Positions 1-5,769 of a stretch of 6,618 nucleotides of DNA are shown here, one piece after another. Each line of letters starts with the position of its first letter. Position 1 is the first letter of the stretch. The notes under the pieces are model-generated. The model was given only the letters and a program-made list of their open reading frames with translations, was not told where the DNA came from and searched no databases. This DNA comes from JALYQB01 sp035640155 (GTDB lineage: Bacteria > Actinomycetota > Actinomycetes > Mycobacteriales > Pseudonocardiaceae). Position numbers and translations under genes: made by a program. Location of the stretch: the NCBI GenBank assembly GCA_035640155.1, contig DASQWR010000013.1, forward strand, positions 1 through 6,618, written 5' to 3'.

Positions 1-1
1 C

Positions 2-244
2 AGCCTGGCCATCGGACCCCACAGCGACGTGAAGGGCAAGAGCCAGCAGCCGGCCCGGGTCATGCTCAACTTCGCGACGCCCGACGTGAACGGCGAGTTC
101 GAGCGCATCAAGGCCATCGGTGCCGAAGTCGTCACCGAGCCATACGAACCTGGGGGCGGCGGCGGGATGCTGCTGTGCACCTTCGCCGACCCCGACGGCA
201 ACTACTTCCAGCTGGCGACGCCCTGGAACCCCGAGTCGACGTAG
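2..244 (+). CDS. VOC family (glyoxalase/bleomycin-resistance-like) protein, C-terminal part
   Basis: The frame is open from the first bases of the window and ends at TAG 242-244, so the start lies outside; about 80 residues are visible. The end carries the usual last beta-strand signature of vicinal-oxygen-chelate proteins: a glycine-rich turn (GGGGG), then FADPDGNYFQL, in which the family normally places its last metal- or substrate-binding residues. Preceding it is a FERIKAIGAEVVTEP segment, the helix and strand typical of a VOC module. Members of the family include glyoxalases, dioxygenases and antibiotic-sequestering proteins; the visible half does not allow a substrate to be chosen. Calling it a VOC protein is safe, naming a reaction is not. 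In actinomycetes such genes often sit beside ArsR/SRPBCC operons like the one at 4076-5491, but here about 3.8 kb separates them. Confidence 0.85.
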   Translation, partial: SLAIGPHSDVKGKSQQPARVMLNFATPDVNGEFERIKAIGAEVVTEPYEPGGGGGMLLCTFADPDGNYFQLATPWNPEST

Positions 245-246
245 GT

Positions 247-267
247 CCCGCCGCCCAGGGTGGCGGG
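247..267 (+). terminator. hairpin just behind the VOC gene, possible terminator
   Basis: CCCGCC (247-252) and GGCGGG (262-267) form a six-pair GC stem, extendable by a G-T pair, around a loop of about seven bases. It begins three bases after the VOC stop codon. No T-run follows, which is common for actinomycete terminators, so the call rests on position and stem only. Confidence 0.45.
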
Positions 268-447
268 GAGCCGGGTCTCGTTCGGGAACATCGTGAGGAG
301 GACTCCGCTGCATGGGCGTTGACCATGGTCGACCTGCTGTCTGCTCCATCACGCCTTAGCCGCCGCGGAACGCGCCGCCGACACGGGAGACCGCGGCGGC
401 CGCGTGCCGGGAGTTCGCGGCGCCATCGCCCTTCTCAAGGAAACCGG
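268..447. other. intergenic stretch without a recognisable gene
   Basis: The 203 bases between the VOC stop and the end of the DUF2283 gene hold no ORF I recognise. A good GAGGAG sequence (about 295-300) precedes ATG 312, but that frame stops after 15 codons (TAG 357-359). An open frame running on from about 323 has an actinomycete-like composition but no family signature. This could be the remains of a chromosomal gene cut by insertion of the DNA to its right; that is inference. Confidence 0.3.
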
Positions 448-813
448 TCAGGTGGACGCCCGCCGTGGCAAGCGCGCCGCCTCGGGGCGGTTGGTCACTG
501 TCCCAAACGGTACCGCGCTCGGACGATTCGCGTCTGCGAATGCAACCGTTGTATCCAGCAGCCCCGCGTCGATAGCTGCCGAAAGAATACGAAGGGACTC
601 GCTGTGAATGTGGAACCTTGAGGCAAGCTCGTCAATCGGAATCGAACTTATGAGGTCGAGAAGCTCGACTCCAACAACGACATCCATGGCATCTAGGTCG
701 ACGAATATGTCTTCGCTGAATTCGACGGTGCGAGACACACCGCTAGTCCCTAGGCGTAGATAGGCAGCTCCAGCATCACGGTCCAGCTTTACGGACACTA
801 CGGCGCCTGACAC
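448..813 (-). CDS. DUF2283 family protein with a C-terminal extension
   Basis: About 121 residues. The first 55 or so fit DUF2283: an alternating strand (VVSVKLDRDAGAAYLRL), a short linker, then SEDIFVDLDAMDVVVGVELLDL. The family pattern is a D..A.YL.L strand followed by a D.D...VGIE.L strand. DUF2283 proteins are small, of unknown biochemistry, and are often encoded next to DUF4258 proteins in putative toxin-antitoxin-like pairs, as here. The start is GTG 811-813, chosen because GGGAGG lies seven bases upstream. GTG 817-819 overlaps the preceding stop as GTGA, and ATG 826-828 is also in frame. The usual length is about 60-80 residues, so the roughly 60-residue tail (from about IDELASRF) is extra; its last 25 or so residues (NRPSAVPFG onward) fall where the DNA becomes more GC-rich and may be read-through into flanking sequence after a junction. 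Confidence 0.7.
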   Translation of the reverse strand: MSGAVVSVKLDRDAGAAYLRLGTSGVSRTVEFSEDIFVDLDAMDVVVGVELLDLISSIPIDELASRFHIHSESLRILSAAIDAGLLDTTVAFADANRPSAVPFGTVTNRPEAARLPRRAST

Positions 814-815
814 GG

Positions 816-1052
816 TCACCCCTCCCATGCTGCCGTCACGACGTGCTTGGCGTAGCTGGTGTTCCTGTCGTGAGCCACCACGACTTTGAGCATCCTGCCT
901 TCGACCTGCGCCCTGTAGACGATGTTGCCGTTCGGACCCTGGTAAGTAACCGCTGGTGCTGCCAGACACTGTTGCACGTCTTGGCCTGTGATCGCACGCT
1001 CTAACATCCTGTCCCTGGCGTGCTGGCTGTACGTAACGTGCATGAAGGTCAC
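816..1052 (-). CDS. DUF4258 family small protein (RelE/BrnT-like toxin candidate)
   Basis: 78 residues. The start of the domain is clear: YSQHARDRMLERAITGQDV matches the DUF4258 pattern S.HA..RM.ER.I...DV, followed by a strand with NIVYRAQVEGRMLKVVVAH, which fits the family's second half. DUF4258 belongs to the broad group of small RelE-like folds and is often paired with a DUF2283 or HTH partner; a nuclease role is only suggested by fold. GTG 1050-1052 opens the frame six bases after the DUF6941-like stop. ATG 1041-1043, three codons in, agrees better with the usual family N terminus, and neither has a strong ribosome-binding site, so translational coupling to the gene before is likely. Its stop (816-818) nearly abuts the DUF2283 start. 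The DNA is visibly less GC-rich than the genes on either side. Confidence 0.72.
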   Translation of the reverse strand: MTFMHVTYSQHARDRMLERAITGQDVQQCLAAPAVTYQGPNGNIVYRAQVEGRMLKVVVAHDRNTSYAKHVVTAAWEG

Positions 1053-1058
1053 TAACCG

Positions 1059-1457
1059 TCACTGCTCTGCGAAGTCGACCATGAAAGGTAGGTCTTGCAC
1101 ATGCCGACCCGCCAAGGTCACCTTCGCTACGTAACGTCCTGGCTCGGGTAGAGGGACGCTGGCGCCGATCACTACCACGACGCCAAGCCGACCGTCCACG
1201 GGGACAGCGTCAGGGTTGCGTGATGTCGTACCGGCGACCTGTAGAGAGTAGGTCTTGCTTGGAGGCTCGATGGAGACTTCAAACGAGGTGTCGTCCTCCG
1301 CTTCATCGAGGAGGACGCGCAGTACCACATACGTGCTCTGTACTCCGCTAGTGCCGGACACCCGGACACGATCGAAGCTGCCCCCGACGATCGTCGCCAG
1401 GCCAGTTGCGTCGATGCGTGCGTACTCGGCGAGCAGCGCGTAATCAAGAGTTGCCAC
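1059..1457 (-). CDS. DUF6941-like protein of unknown function
   Basis: 132 residues starting at GTG 1455-1457, with GGAGAAG eight bases upstream. The N terminus (LDYALLAEYARIDATGLATIVGGSFDRV) resembles a family I know as DUF6941, which begins with an 'LLAD.A....GK..I.G.FD.I' pattern and continues as a beta-sandwich-like run of strands. The rest of the protein fits this: a strand YVVLRVLL, an acidic turn (DEAEDD), FEVSIEPPS, then LGVVVVIGASVPLPEPGRYVAKVTLAG and a final PFMVDF strand. No signal peptide, membrane segment or catalytic motif is seen. The biochemical role of the family is unknown. It lies 52 bases after the HTH regulator gene and six bases before the DUF4258 gene, on one strand with both. 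The family name is from memory and is the uncertain part. Confidence 0.6.
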   Translation of the reverse strand: MATLDYALLAEYARIDATGLATIVGGSFDRVRVSGTSGVQSTYVVLRVLLDEAEDDTSFEVSIEPPSKTYSLQVAGTTSRNPDAVPVDGRLGVVVVIGASVPLPEPGRYVAKVTLAGRHVQDLPFMVDFAEQ

Positions 1458-1509
1458 CCTCGCTACTTCTCCGCTCCCGTCGTCGGCGTGACCGGTAGGA
1501 ACCCTAGCG

Positions 1510-2910
1510 TTAGCGGAGCGGGCAGCCTCCCGCGCTGTTCACACCCCGGGTGGTGGCGACCTGTCGGGCCATCCGGGCCAGCTCCCGCGCGTCGCCACCG
1601 GGCCGGGCTTCCAGCGCGGCTGTTAGCGGCTGGAGCTGCTGGCGGGATCGAGGTGAGCTGAGAACGGTGATCCGGTCGATGGCCTTCCTGGCGAGCGGGA
1701 TGCCGTCAGGCTCTCCGGCCCTGACGTGGATGGCGGCGAGAGTGGTGAGGGCCAGAGCACCTGCTACATGGCGCTGGTTGTCCGATGCTTGCACCGCAGC
1801 CGCCGCGAACGGTTCGGCGATGTCGAGACGACCAAAGTCCAGATGGACTTGCGCGGTCTGACTGTCGAAGTCGGCGCGGGCAAGATCGCCGGGCGGGTAC
1901 CACCCGTCACGCGCCTCGGCCAGCGAGGACCAGGCCTTGTCCTCGATGCCCATGGCTGCGAACGCCCGCGCTGACTGGGCGTGTAGCCACGATGTCAGGA
2001 CCGCAGTCTGCGGGTCGTCGCGCGGCAAGTCCCACGCCTTGACCAGCGCAAGCTGGTAGAGCTTGAGCGCGTCGTTCGGGTGGCCACGCAGCCGGTCGGT
2101 GTTGCCCGCCACCCGGAGCGTGATGACCATTTCGTAGCTCTCACTGGCCAGCTCCAGGGCTTGCCGGAAGTGATGGCATGCGTGCGCGTCGAGCAGTGAA
2201 TCAGCACAGCACCACCCGGCCAAGGTGTGCAGGCGCGCCAGCGCCGAACCGAGCTTGGCCTTCACACGATCCTCGGCTGGCACCGCCATGAGCCGCATGG
2301 CGTGGGTGGCGATGGCGTGGGCGGCATCGGCGTGTCCGCCGTGCTGGTATGCCAGCGTCCGCAGAAGCCCGGTCTGGTGCTCGACCCGGACCACATCGGT
2401 CATGCCGAGCCGGGACGGGAGCGGACTGGGCACCCACGGTGGTGCGGGCAGCTCGGGGATCTCGCCGAACAACGGCAGACCCCACACTGCGACCGGAGCG
2501 GCAAGGAGCACAGCGCGTCGGAGCACGTCCTCATCCTCCGGTGGGTCGGAGACCGTGACCTCTTCAGCGTAGGTGGCACTGTCGCCGTAGCTGAGTCCCA
2601 TGAACTCGCGGGGGATGCCCAACCCTTCGGCGATGCGTACCAGCACGTCATAGGCCCTGACGTGGCGACCCTTGAGAATCTCCGACACCTCGGACTGTGA
2701 CTGGCCAGTCAGGGCGGCGATCTGCCGCTGAGTGACCCCAGCGTCCTTGAGGACGCGGTAGAGCGCGGCGATGTCGCGCTCAGCCAGAATCCGGCGCACG
2801 TCATCCCGGTGGTACAGCGGGGCGTCGATCGGCGGCCTGTGCCTCTCGCTGCCCACCGCTGGAGCACTGGCTGCTATCGCAGCGAGGTTGTCGGCATGTC
2901 CATAGCTCAC
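1510..2910 (-). CDS. HTH (XRE-type) transcriptional regulator with helical-repeat body
   Basis: 466 residues from GTG 2908-2910 to TAA 1510-1512. The GTG is preceded by GAGGAGAGAGGG, whose AGGG lies about seven bases away; the frame is open further upstream but without a better start. Residues about 44-106 form a helix-turn-helix: VTQRQIAALTGQSQSEVSEILKG followed by AYDVLVRIAEGLGIP. From about residue 140 on the protein is rich in alanine and leucine helices in a repeating pattern (for example AHAIATHAMRLMA, DALKLYQLALVKAWDLP, LDIAEPFAAAAVQASD), consistent with a TPR-like solenoid. Actinomycete genomes hold many such HTH-TPR regulators, often near integrated elements, where the solenoid is thought to sense a peptide or a partner; no ligand can be named. 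It follows the 67-aa gene by 43 bases and precedes the DUF6941-like gene by 52, so it may be part of one transcript. Confidence 0.85.
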   Translation of the reverse strand: MSYGHADNLAAIAASAPAVGSERHRPPIDAPLYHRDDVRRILAERDIAALYRVLKDAGVTQRQIAALTGQSQSEVSEILKGRHVRAYDVLVRIAEGLGIPREFMGLSYGDSATYAEEVTVSDPPEDEDVLRRAVLLAAPVAVWGLPLFGEIPELPAPPWVPSPLPSRLGMTDVVRVEHQTGLLRTLAYQHGGHADAAHAIATHAMRLMAVPAEDRVKAKLGSALARLHTLAGWCCADSLLDAHACHHFRQALELASESYEMVITLRVAGNTDRLRGHPNDALKLYQLALVKAWDLPRDDPQTAVLTSWLHAQSARAFAAMGIEDKAWSSLAEARDGWYPPGDLARADFDSQTAQVHLDFGRLDIAEPFAAAAVQASDNQRHVAGALALTTLAAIHVRAGEPDGIPLARKAIDRITVLSSPRSRQQLQPLTAALEARPGGDARELARMARQVATTRGVNSAGGCPLR

Positions 2911-2953
2911 GGCGGTCCCTCTCTCCTCGGCGCGTGGAGGTCGCGGTTGGCGG

Positions 2954-3157
2954 TCATTGGCTATCCATCTCCTCGACGTTGCGTCCCTCTCGAAGCTCCT
3001 GCCATGCAGCACGGCGAGCGGCATAGGTTGCTTCGGCTTCCTGCTTAGTACGGCCGGTCACACCGATGCGGAGTGGGTCCTCCGGGGGCGACAGCGCCAA
3101 CCAGCCGAGGTCGTTCTGCCGCTGTCGCAGGATCGGTGCGGGCCAGGGGGTGCTCAT
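2954..3157 (-). CDS. small conserved-looking protein, function unknown
   Basis: 67 residues starting at ATG 3155-3157 (MSTPWPAPIL...). The middle reads LGWLALSPPEDPLRIGVTG and is followed by a charged helix rich in R, A and E (TKQEAEATYAARRAAW). No cysteines, signal peptide or membrane segment are present. It resembles small proteins often found directly before HTH-TPR regulators in actinomycetes, but I cannot assign a family. No Shine-Dalgarno-like sequence precedes the ATG, and TACAGAT, a possible -10 element, sits about 12 bases upstream, so the transcript could be nearly leaderless. The 20 or so bases before the start abut the broken end of the relaxase fragment, so its native promoter may have been lost or replaced at that junction. 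Confidence 0.6.
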   Translation of the reverse strand: MSTPWPAPILRQRQNDLGWLALSPPEDPLRIGVTGRTKQEAEATYAARRAAWQELREGRNVEEMDSQ

Positions 3158-3179
3158 GACGCAAGCGTGATCTGTAACA

Positions 3180-3440
3180 CACGTGCAGCTGCGGGTCGCC
3201 GTCGCGGGAGTCGTGCTGCAGGAACTGCGCGACGACGAACGTGTGCGCGTCGATCCACTGCCCGGCGCCCCCGCCATGGTGACCGCCCCGGGCGTACCCG
3301 GCCCAGTCCTGCAGGTAGTCCACCGCGGCCCGCGCCCCCGCGATCACCGCCTCCTCGACCGCCCGCACGTGTGCGTCCCACGCCGCCGCGGACTCCTCGT
3401 CGCCCGTGCCCTGGCCCGTCGCTGCGTACGACGCACTGCC
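3180..3440 (-). pseudogene. MobF/TrwC-type conjugative relaxase, internal fragment
   Basis: Reading the - strand from about 3440 to 3180 gives roughly 85 residues matching the middle of the TrwC/MobF relaxase domain: a helix AHVRAVEEAVIAGARAAVDYL, then AGYARGGHHGGGAG, then WIDAHTFVVAQFLQHDSR followed by DGDPQLHV. In the family this last motif continues as H-N and supplies metal-binding histidines; here the frame changes to unrelated residues (CYRSR) at 3179. The nicking tyrosines, the N-terminal start and the whole helicase part are missing, and no start codon with a ribosome-binding site lies upstream. In the intact protein this domain nicks oriT and carries the strand to the recipient. I read it as a dead remnant of a conjugative or mobilisable element; the left break coincides with the promoter region of the 67-aa gene. 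Confidence 0.75.
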
Positions 3441-3569
3441 GGTCGGCCTTCGCTGAGGTCTGCACTGTCAGTATCCGCGGGGACCGCCTGGGGACCACAC
3501 GCCACGCGCTCGACGAGTCAAGTGCGCCAGCCAAACCTGGGGTGGCCTCGCGCCGCGATGACTGCGTAC
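3441..3569. other. gap between relaxase remnant and att arm, nothing recognised
   Basis: No ORF with a family signature, RNA gene or clear repeat is seen here on either strand. Long open frames exist because of the high GC content, but their residues are dominated by R, P, G and S. Confidence 0.35.
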
Positions 3570-3722
<153 letters not shown>

Positions 3723-3728
3723 CAGGCC

Positions 3729-3776
3729 AAACGGCCTGGCCAGAGACTCATCGAGAGTCCGCCGACCAGGCCGTTT
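3729..3776. terminator. strong two-part hairpin terminator behind the tRNA-Pro tail
   Basis: AAACGGCCTGG (3729-3739) pairs perfectly with CCAGGCCGTTT (3766-3776), eleven base pairs, with an inner GACTC/GAGTC hairpin in the loop. The A-run before and T-run after make it look bidirectional. It starts seven bases after the tRNA end, where native tRNA terminators sit, supporting the view that the sequence right of 3700 is the original tRNA locus flank. It would also insulate the operon at 4076 from the left. Confidence 0.8.
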
Positions 3777-3975
3777 CTCGTCTCAAGGGTGGCTGACGAC
3801 GTCCCCCCGTCCCCTGCGTCCCCCACGCCCTCGTCAACGGCCACCGGCGTACCTCCGCTGGATCATCGACGAGACAACACCCGGTGCCACTGGCGGCCCG
3901 ACAGCCGACCGTGCGCATCCACGAGCACCACCGCGGGCGGCCGGTCTCGGACAACCCGGACGGGAACACCGCGAG
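3777..3975. other. intergenic stretch, nothing recognised
   Basis: About 200 GC-rich bases between the tRNA terminator and the operator of the ArsR-type operon. No ORF with a plausible start, no RNA gene and no repeat could be supported. Confidence 0.35.
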
Positions 3976-4043
3976 GTTCTCAACCTCGTGGTTGACAGCA
4001 ACACGTCGGAACTCTATGATTTTTAAACCACGAAGTTGAGAAC
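3976..4043 (+). promoter_or_regulatory. operator pair around the arsR-like operon promoter
   Basis: GTTCTCAACCTCGTGGTT (3976-3993) and AACCACGAAGTTGAGAAC (4026-4043) are inverted copies agreeing at 17 of 18 positions, 32 bases apart. The left copy contains a palindrome, TCAACC-TCGT-GGTTGA (3980-3995), which overlaps the -35 box; the right copy holds a weaker version (TAAACC-ACGA-AGTTGA) over the expected transcription start. Dyads of this size next to an ArsR-type gene are normally its own operators, so self-repression is the likely control. The two sites bracket the promoter completely, and cooperative binding is plausible. Confidence 0.8.
3992..4020 (+). promoter_or_regulatory. near-consensus housekeeping-type promoter
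   Basis: TTGACA (3992-3997), a 17-base spacer and TATGAT (4015-4020) match the sigma-70/HrdB consensus almost perfectly. Transcription would start around 4027, about 50 bases before the first gene. Confidence 0.85.
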
Positions 4044-4075
4044 GAGCTACGCAGTCGGGCGGAAGGATTGATGTC

Positions 4076-4441
4076 GTGGCTGACCCACTCTCCAAGGTCT
4101 TCGCGGCCCTGGCTGACCCGATCCGCCGCGACATCGTTGCCCGGTTAGCCACCGAGGACGCCACGGTGGGCGAGCTGGCCGCCCCGTACGACGTGAGCAT
4201 GCAGGCGGTCTCAAAGCACCTCAAGGTGCTCGAAGAGGCCGGCCTGGTCACCCGCAGCCGCGACGCCCAGCGGCGTCCGGTGCACCTGGAAGCCGAGGTG
4301 TTCGACCTCATGACGAAGTGGATCGAGCGCTACCGCCGCGAGGCGGAACAGCGCTACCGGCGGCTGGACGCCGTGCTGGCCGCCATGAACGAGCAGGACG
4401 AGACCAGAGGAACCCGACCCGAGGAAGGAACCGCATCATGA
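4076..4441 (+). CDS. ArsR-family winged-helix repressor
   Basis: 121 residues from GTG 4076-4078, with GGAAGGA nine bases upstream; an ATG at 4071 is out of frame. It starts with the classic ArsR opening (LSKVFAALADPIRRDIVARLA), then the helix-turn-helix at residues about 31-60 (VGELAAPYDVSMQAVSKHLKVLEEAGLV) and a basic wing (TRSRDAQRRPVHLE). There are no cysteines and no histidine cluster, so it is not a typical metal sensor. It belongs to the ArsR group encoded with SRPBCC proteins, whose inducers are mostly unknown. Its stop overlaps the next start as ATGA, so the pair is translationally coupled, and the dyads at 3976-4043 are its probable binding sites. Confidence 0.93.
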   Translation: MADPLSKVFAALADPIRRDIVARLATEDATVGELAAPYDVSMQAVSKHLKVLEEAGLVTRSRDAQRRPVHLEAEVFDLMTKWIERYRREAEQRYRRLDAVLAAMNEQDETRGTRPEEGTAS

Positions 4442-4920
4442 ACACCACCGCCGAGACCACTATCGAGGCCCACCCGACCCTGCCCATCATCAAGATGACC
4501 AGGGACTTCGCCGCCACTCCCGAGCAGCTGCTCCGCGCGCACACCGACCCCGAGATCTACCGCCGGTGGGTCGGCCCCAACTCGGTCGAGACCACCATCG
4601 ACTACTGGGACGCGCGCACCGGCGGCAGCTGGCGCTTCCTGAACATCCACGACGGCCAGGAGTACGGCTTCCACGGAAGCTTCCACGAGGTCAGCCCGCA
4701 GCGCATCGTGCAGACCTTCACCTGGGAGGGCATGCCAGAGGGCGTCTCGCTGGAGACCCTGACGTTCGAGGACCTCGGCGACGGCCGGACCCGGCTGCAC
4801 GCTCAGTCCCTGGTCGACAGCATCGAAGGCCGCGACGCCTGGCTGCGCAGTGGCATGGAGGTCGGCGTCAACGAGGGCTACGCCAAGCTGGATCGGATGC
4901 TCTCCGATGGCGCCGTCTGA
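4438..4920 (+). CDS. SRPBCC / AHSA1-like domain protein
   Basis: 160 residues from ATG 4438-4440, with GAGGAAGGA about eight bases before it. It shows the usual order of the AHSA1-type START-like fold: a strand ending MTRDFAATPEQLLRAHTDPEIYRRWVGP, a conserved Y-W-D-x-R-x-G-G-S-W-R-F block, HGSFHEVSPQRIVQTFTWEG, then LETLTFEDLGDGRTRL and a long C-terminal helix (GMEVGVNEGYAKLDRML). The fold makes a deep hydrophobic pocket for small ligands; in stand-alone bacterial members the ligand is usually unknown. In this operon type the protein may bind or help detoxify the compound sensed by the repressor, which is inference. It overlaps the repressor gene by four bases and the next gene by fourteen. 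Confidence 0.92.
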   Translation: MNTTAETTIEAHPTLPIIKMTRDFAATPEQLLRAHTDPEIYRRWVGPNSVETTIDYWDARTGGSWRFLNIHDGQEYGFHGSFHEVSPQRIVQTFTWEGMPEGVSLETLTFEDLGDGRTRLHAQSLVDSIEGRDAWLRSGMEVGVNEGYAKLDRMLSDGAV

Positions 4921-5491
4921 CACCGCGGCCGACCGGCACAGCCGGCACGCCGGCGCCTTCTCCGCCCGGGTCCGTTGCACCCGGGACTGGACGGCGCCGG
5001 CCCCGGTGGCCGGCTGGACCGCGCGCGACGTGGTGCGCCACCTCGTCGAGTGGTTCCCCGGTTTCCTCGCCGCCGGCAGCGGGATGCGGCTCCCGCCCGG
5101 TCCCTCGGTCGACGATGACCCGGTAGCCGCCTGGCAGCACCAGTTCGATGCGGTACAGGCGGTGCTCGACGACCCGGCCACCGCGAGCCGCCTGCTGGTC
5201 AACCCGCACCTCGGCGAGCTTCCACTGGACCACGCGATCGACCGCTTCTACACCGCCGACGTGTTCATGCACACCTGGGACCTGGCCCGCGCCACCGGCC
5301 AGGACGACCGGCTCGACCCAGCCCTCTGCGCCGAAATGCTGGCCGGCATGGAGCCGCTCGACGAGCTGCTCCGGCAGTCCGGCCAGTACGGCCCGAAGGT
5401 GGCGGTACCCGACGACGCCGACGTCCAGAGCCGGATGCTCGGCTTCATCGGCCGCGACCCGGCGTGGACCCCGACCGGGCACGTCGGCTAG
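4907..5491 (+). CDS. TIGR03086-type / mycothiol-dependent maleylpyruvate isomerase N-domain-like metal-binding protein
   Basis: 194 residues from ATG 4907-4909 to TAG 5489-5491. The start lies within the preceding gene (14-base overlap) and has only a weak GGAT upstream, so translation is probably coupled. The DinB-like four-helix bundle marks are present: VAGWTARDVVRHLVEW with His45, and FYTADVFMHTWDLARATG with Asp118 and His122, the spots where the family holds its divalent metal. Some relatives use mycothiol, a thiol of actinomycetes, as co-substrate (maleylpyruvate isomerase, mycothiol S-transferases); whether this one does is open. Together with the SRPBCC protein it suggests a small-molecule response or detoxification operon. 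Confidence 0.88.
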   Translation: MAPSDTAADRHSRHAGAFSARVRCTRDWTAPAPVAGWTARDVVRHLVEWFPGFLAAGSGMRLPPGPSVDDDPVAAWQHQFDAVQAVLDDPATASRLLVNPHLGELPLDHAIDRFYTADVFMHTWDLARATGQDDRLDPALCAEMLAGMEPLDELLRQSGQYGPKVAVPDDADVQSRMLGFIGRDPAWTPTGHVG

Positions 5492-5638
5492 CTAGTACAT
5501 GACGCGCCGGATGCCGAGCTCCACGAGGTCAGCCAGCGGTTGCGTCGAGGGCCGCACCCGGGCCGCGGCGCGTTCAGGCGTTGCCAGGTCAAGCGGATGA
5601 GACCCGCGGCGTGGGGACAGGACCCGACCGGTGAGTGA
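5492..5638. other. short stretch between the operon and att copy 2, nothing recognised
   Basis: No terminator with a good stem is evident; a weak GCCGC/GCGGC dyad (5551-5569) is within chance for this GC content. The - strand frame here continues the integrase frame but encodes nothing integrase-like. Confidence 0.3.
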
Positions 5639-5769
5639 CCAACTACGTGACAACCGGGCTGTACGTGCCCACAACTCGGCGAACGACCACGGACGCACGG
5701 ACCGTCGCCGACCTGCAAGGACGCGCAGGACCGGCCCCCGGCCCGATTGCTTCGGGACGAAGAGGTCGC
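5639..5769. repeat. att-region repeat, copy 2, inside the integrase frame
   Basis: Bases 5743-5769 are identical to 3673-3699, and the arm beginning at 5639 is the diverged partner of 3570-3672. The identical part holds 19 bases of the tRNA-Pro 3' half (TTCGGGACGAAGAGGTCGC) plus the same eight non-tRNA bases on its left (CCGATTGC). Unlike copy 1, the right side is integrase coding sequence, not the rest of the tRNA. Confidence 0.75.

Noticed and set aside
312..359. 15-codon + strand ORF with a GAGGAG ribosome-binding site
   Set aside because: Too short, no recognisable peptide; may be the broken start of a lost gene, but this cannot be supported.
175..621. 148-codon + strand frame across the VOC end and the DUF2283 tail
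   Set aside because: Overlaps two better supported genes and consists of R/P/G-rich residues without any motif.
4354..5202. 282-codon - strand frame opposite the SRPBCC and metal-binding genes
   Set aside because: The + strand genes have clear family motifs, overlapping starts and a promoter; the antisense frame is low-complexity V/G/D-rich sequence.
5551..5569. GCCGC/GCGGC hairpin as terminator of the ArsR operon
   Set aside because: Five base pairs, no T-run, about 60 bases past the stop; expected by chance in this GC content.
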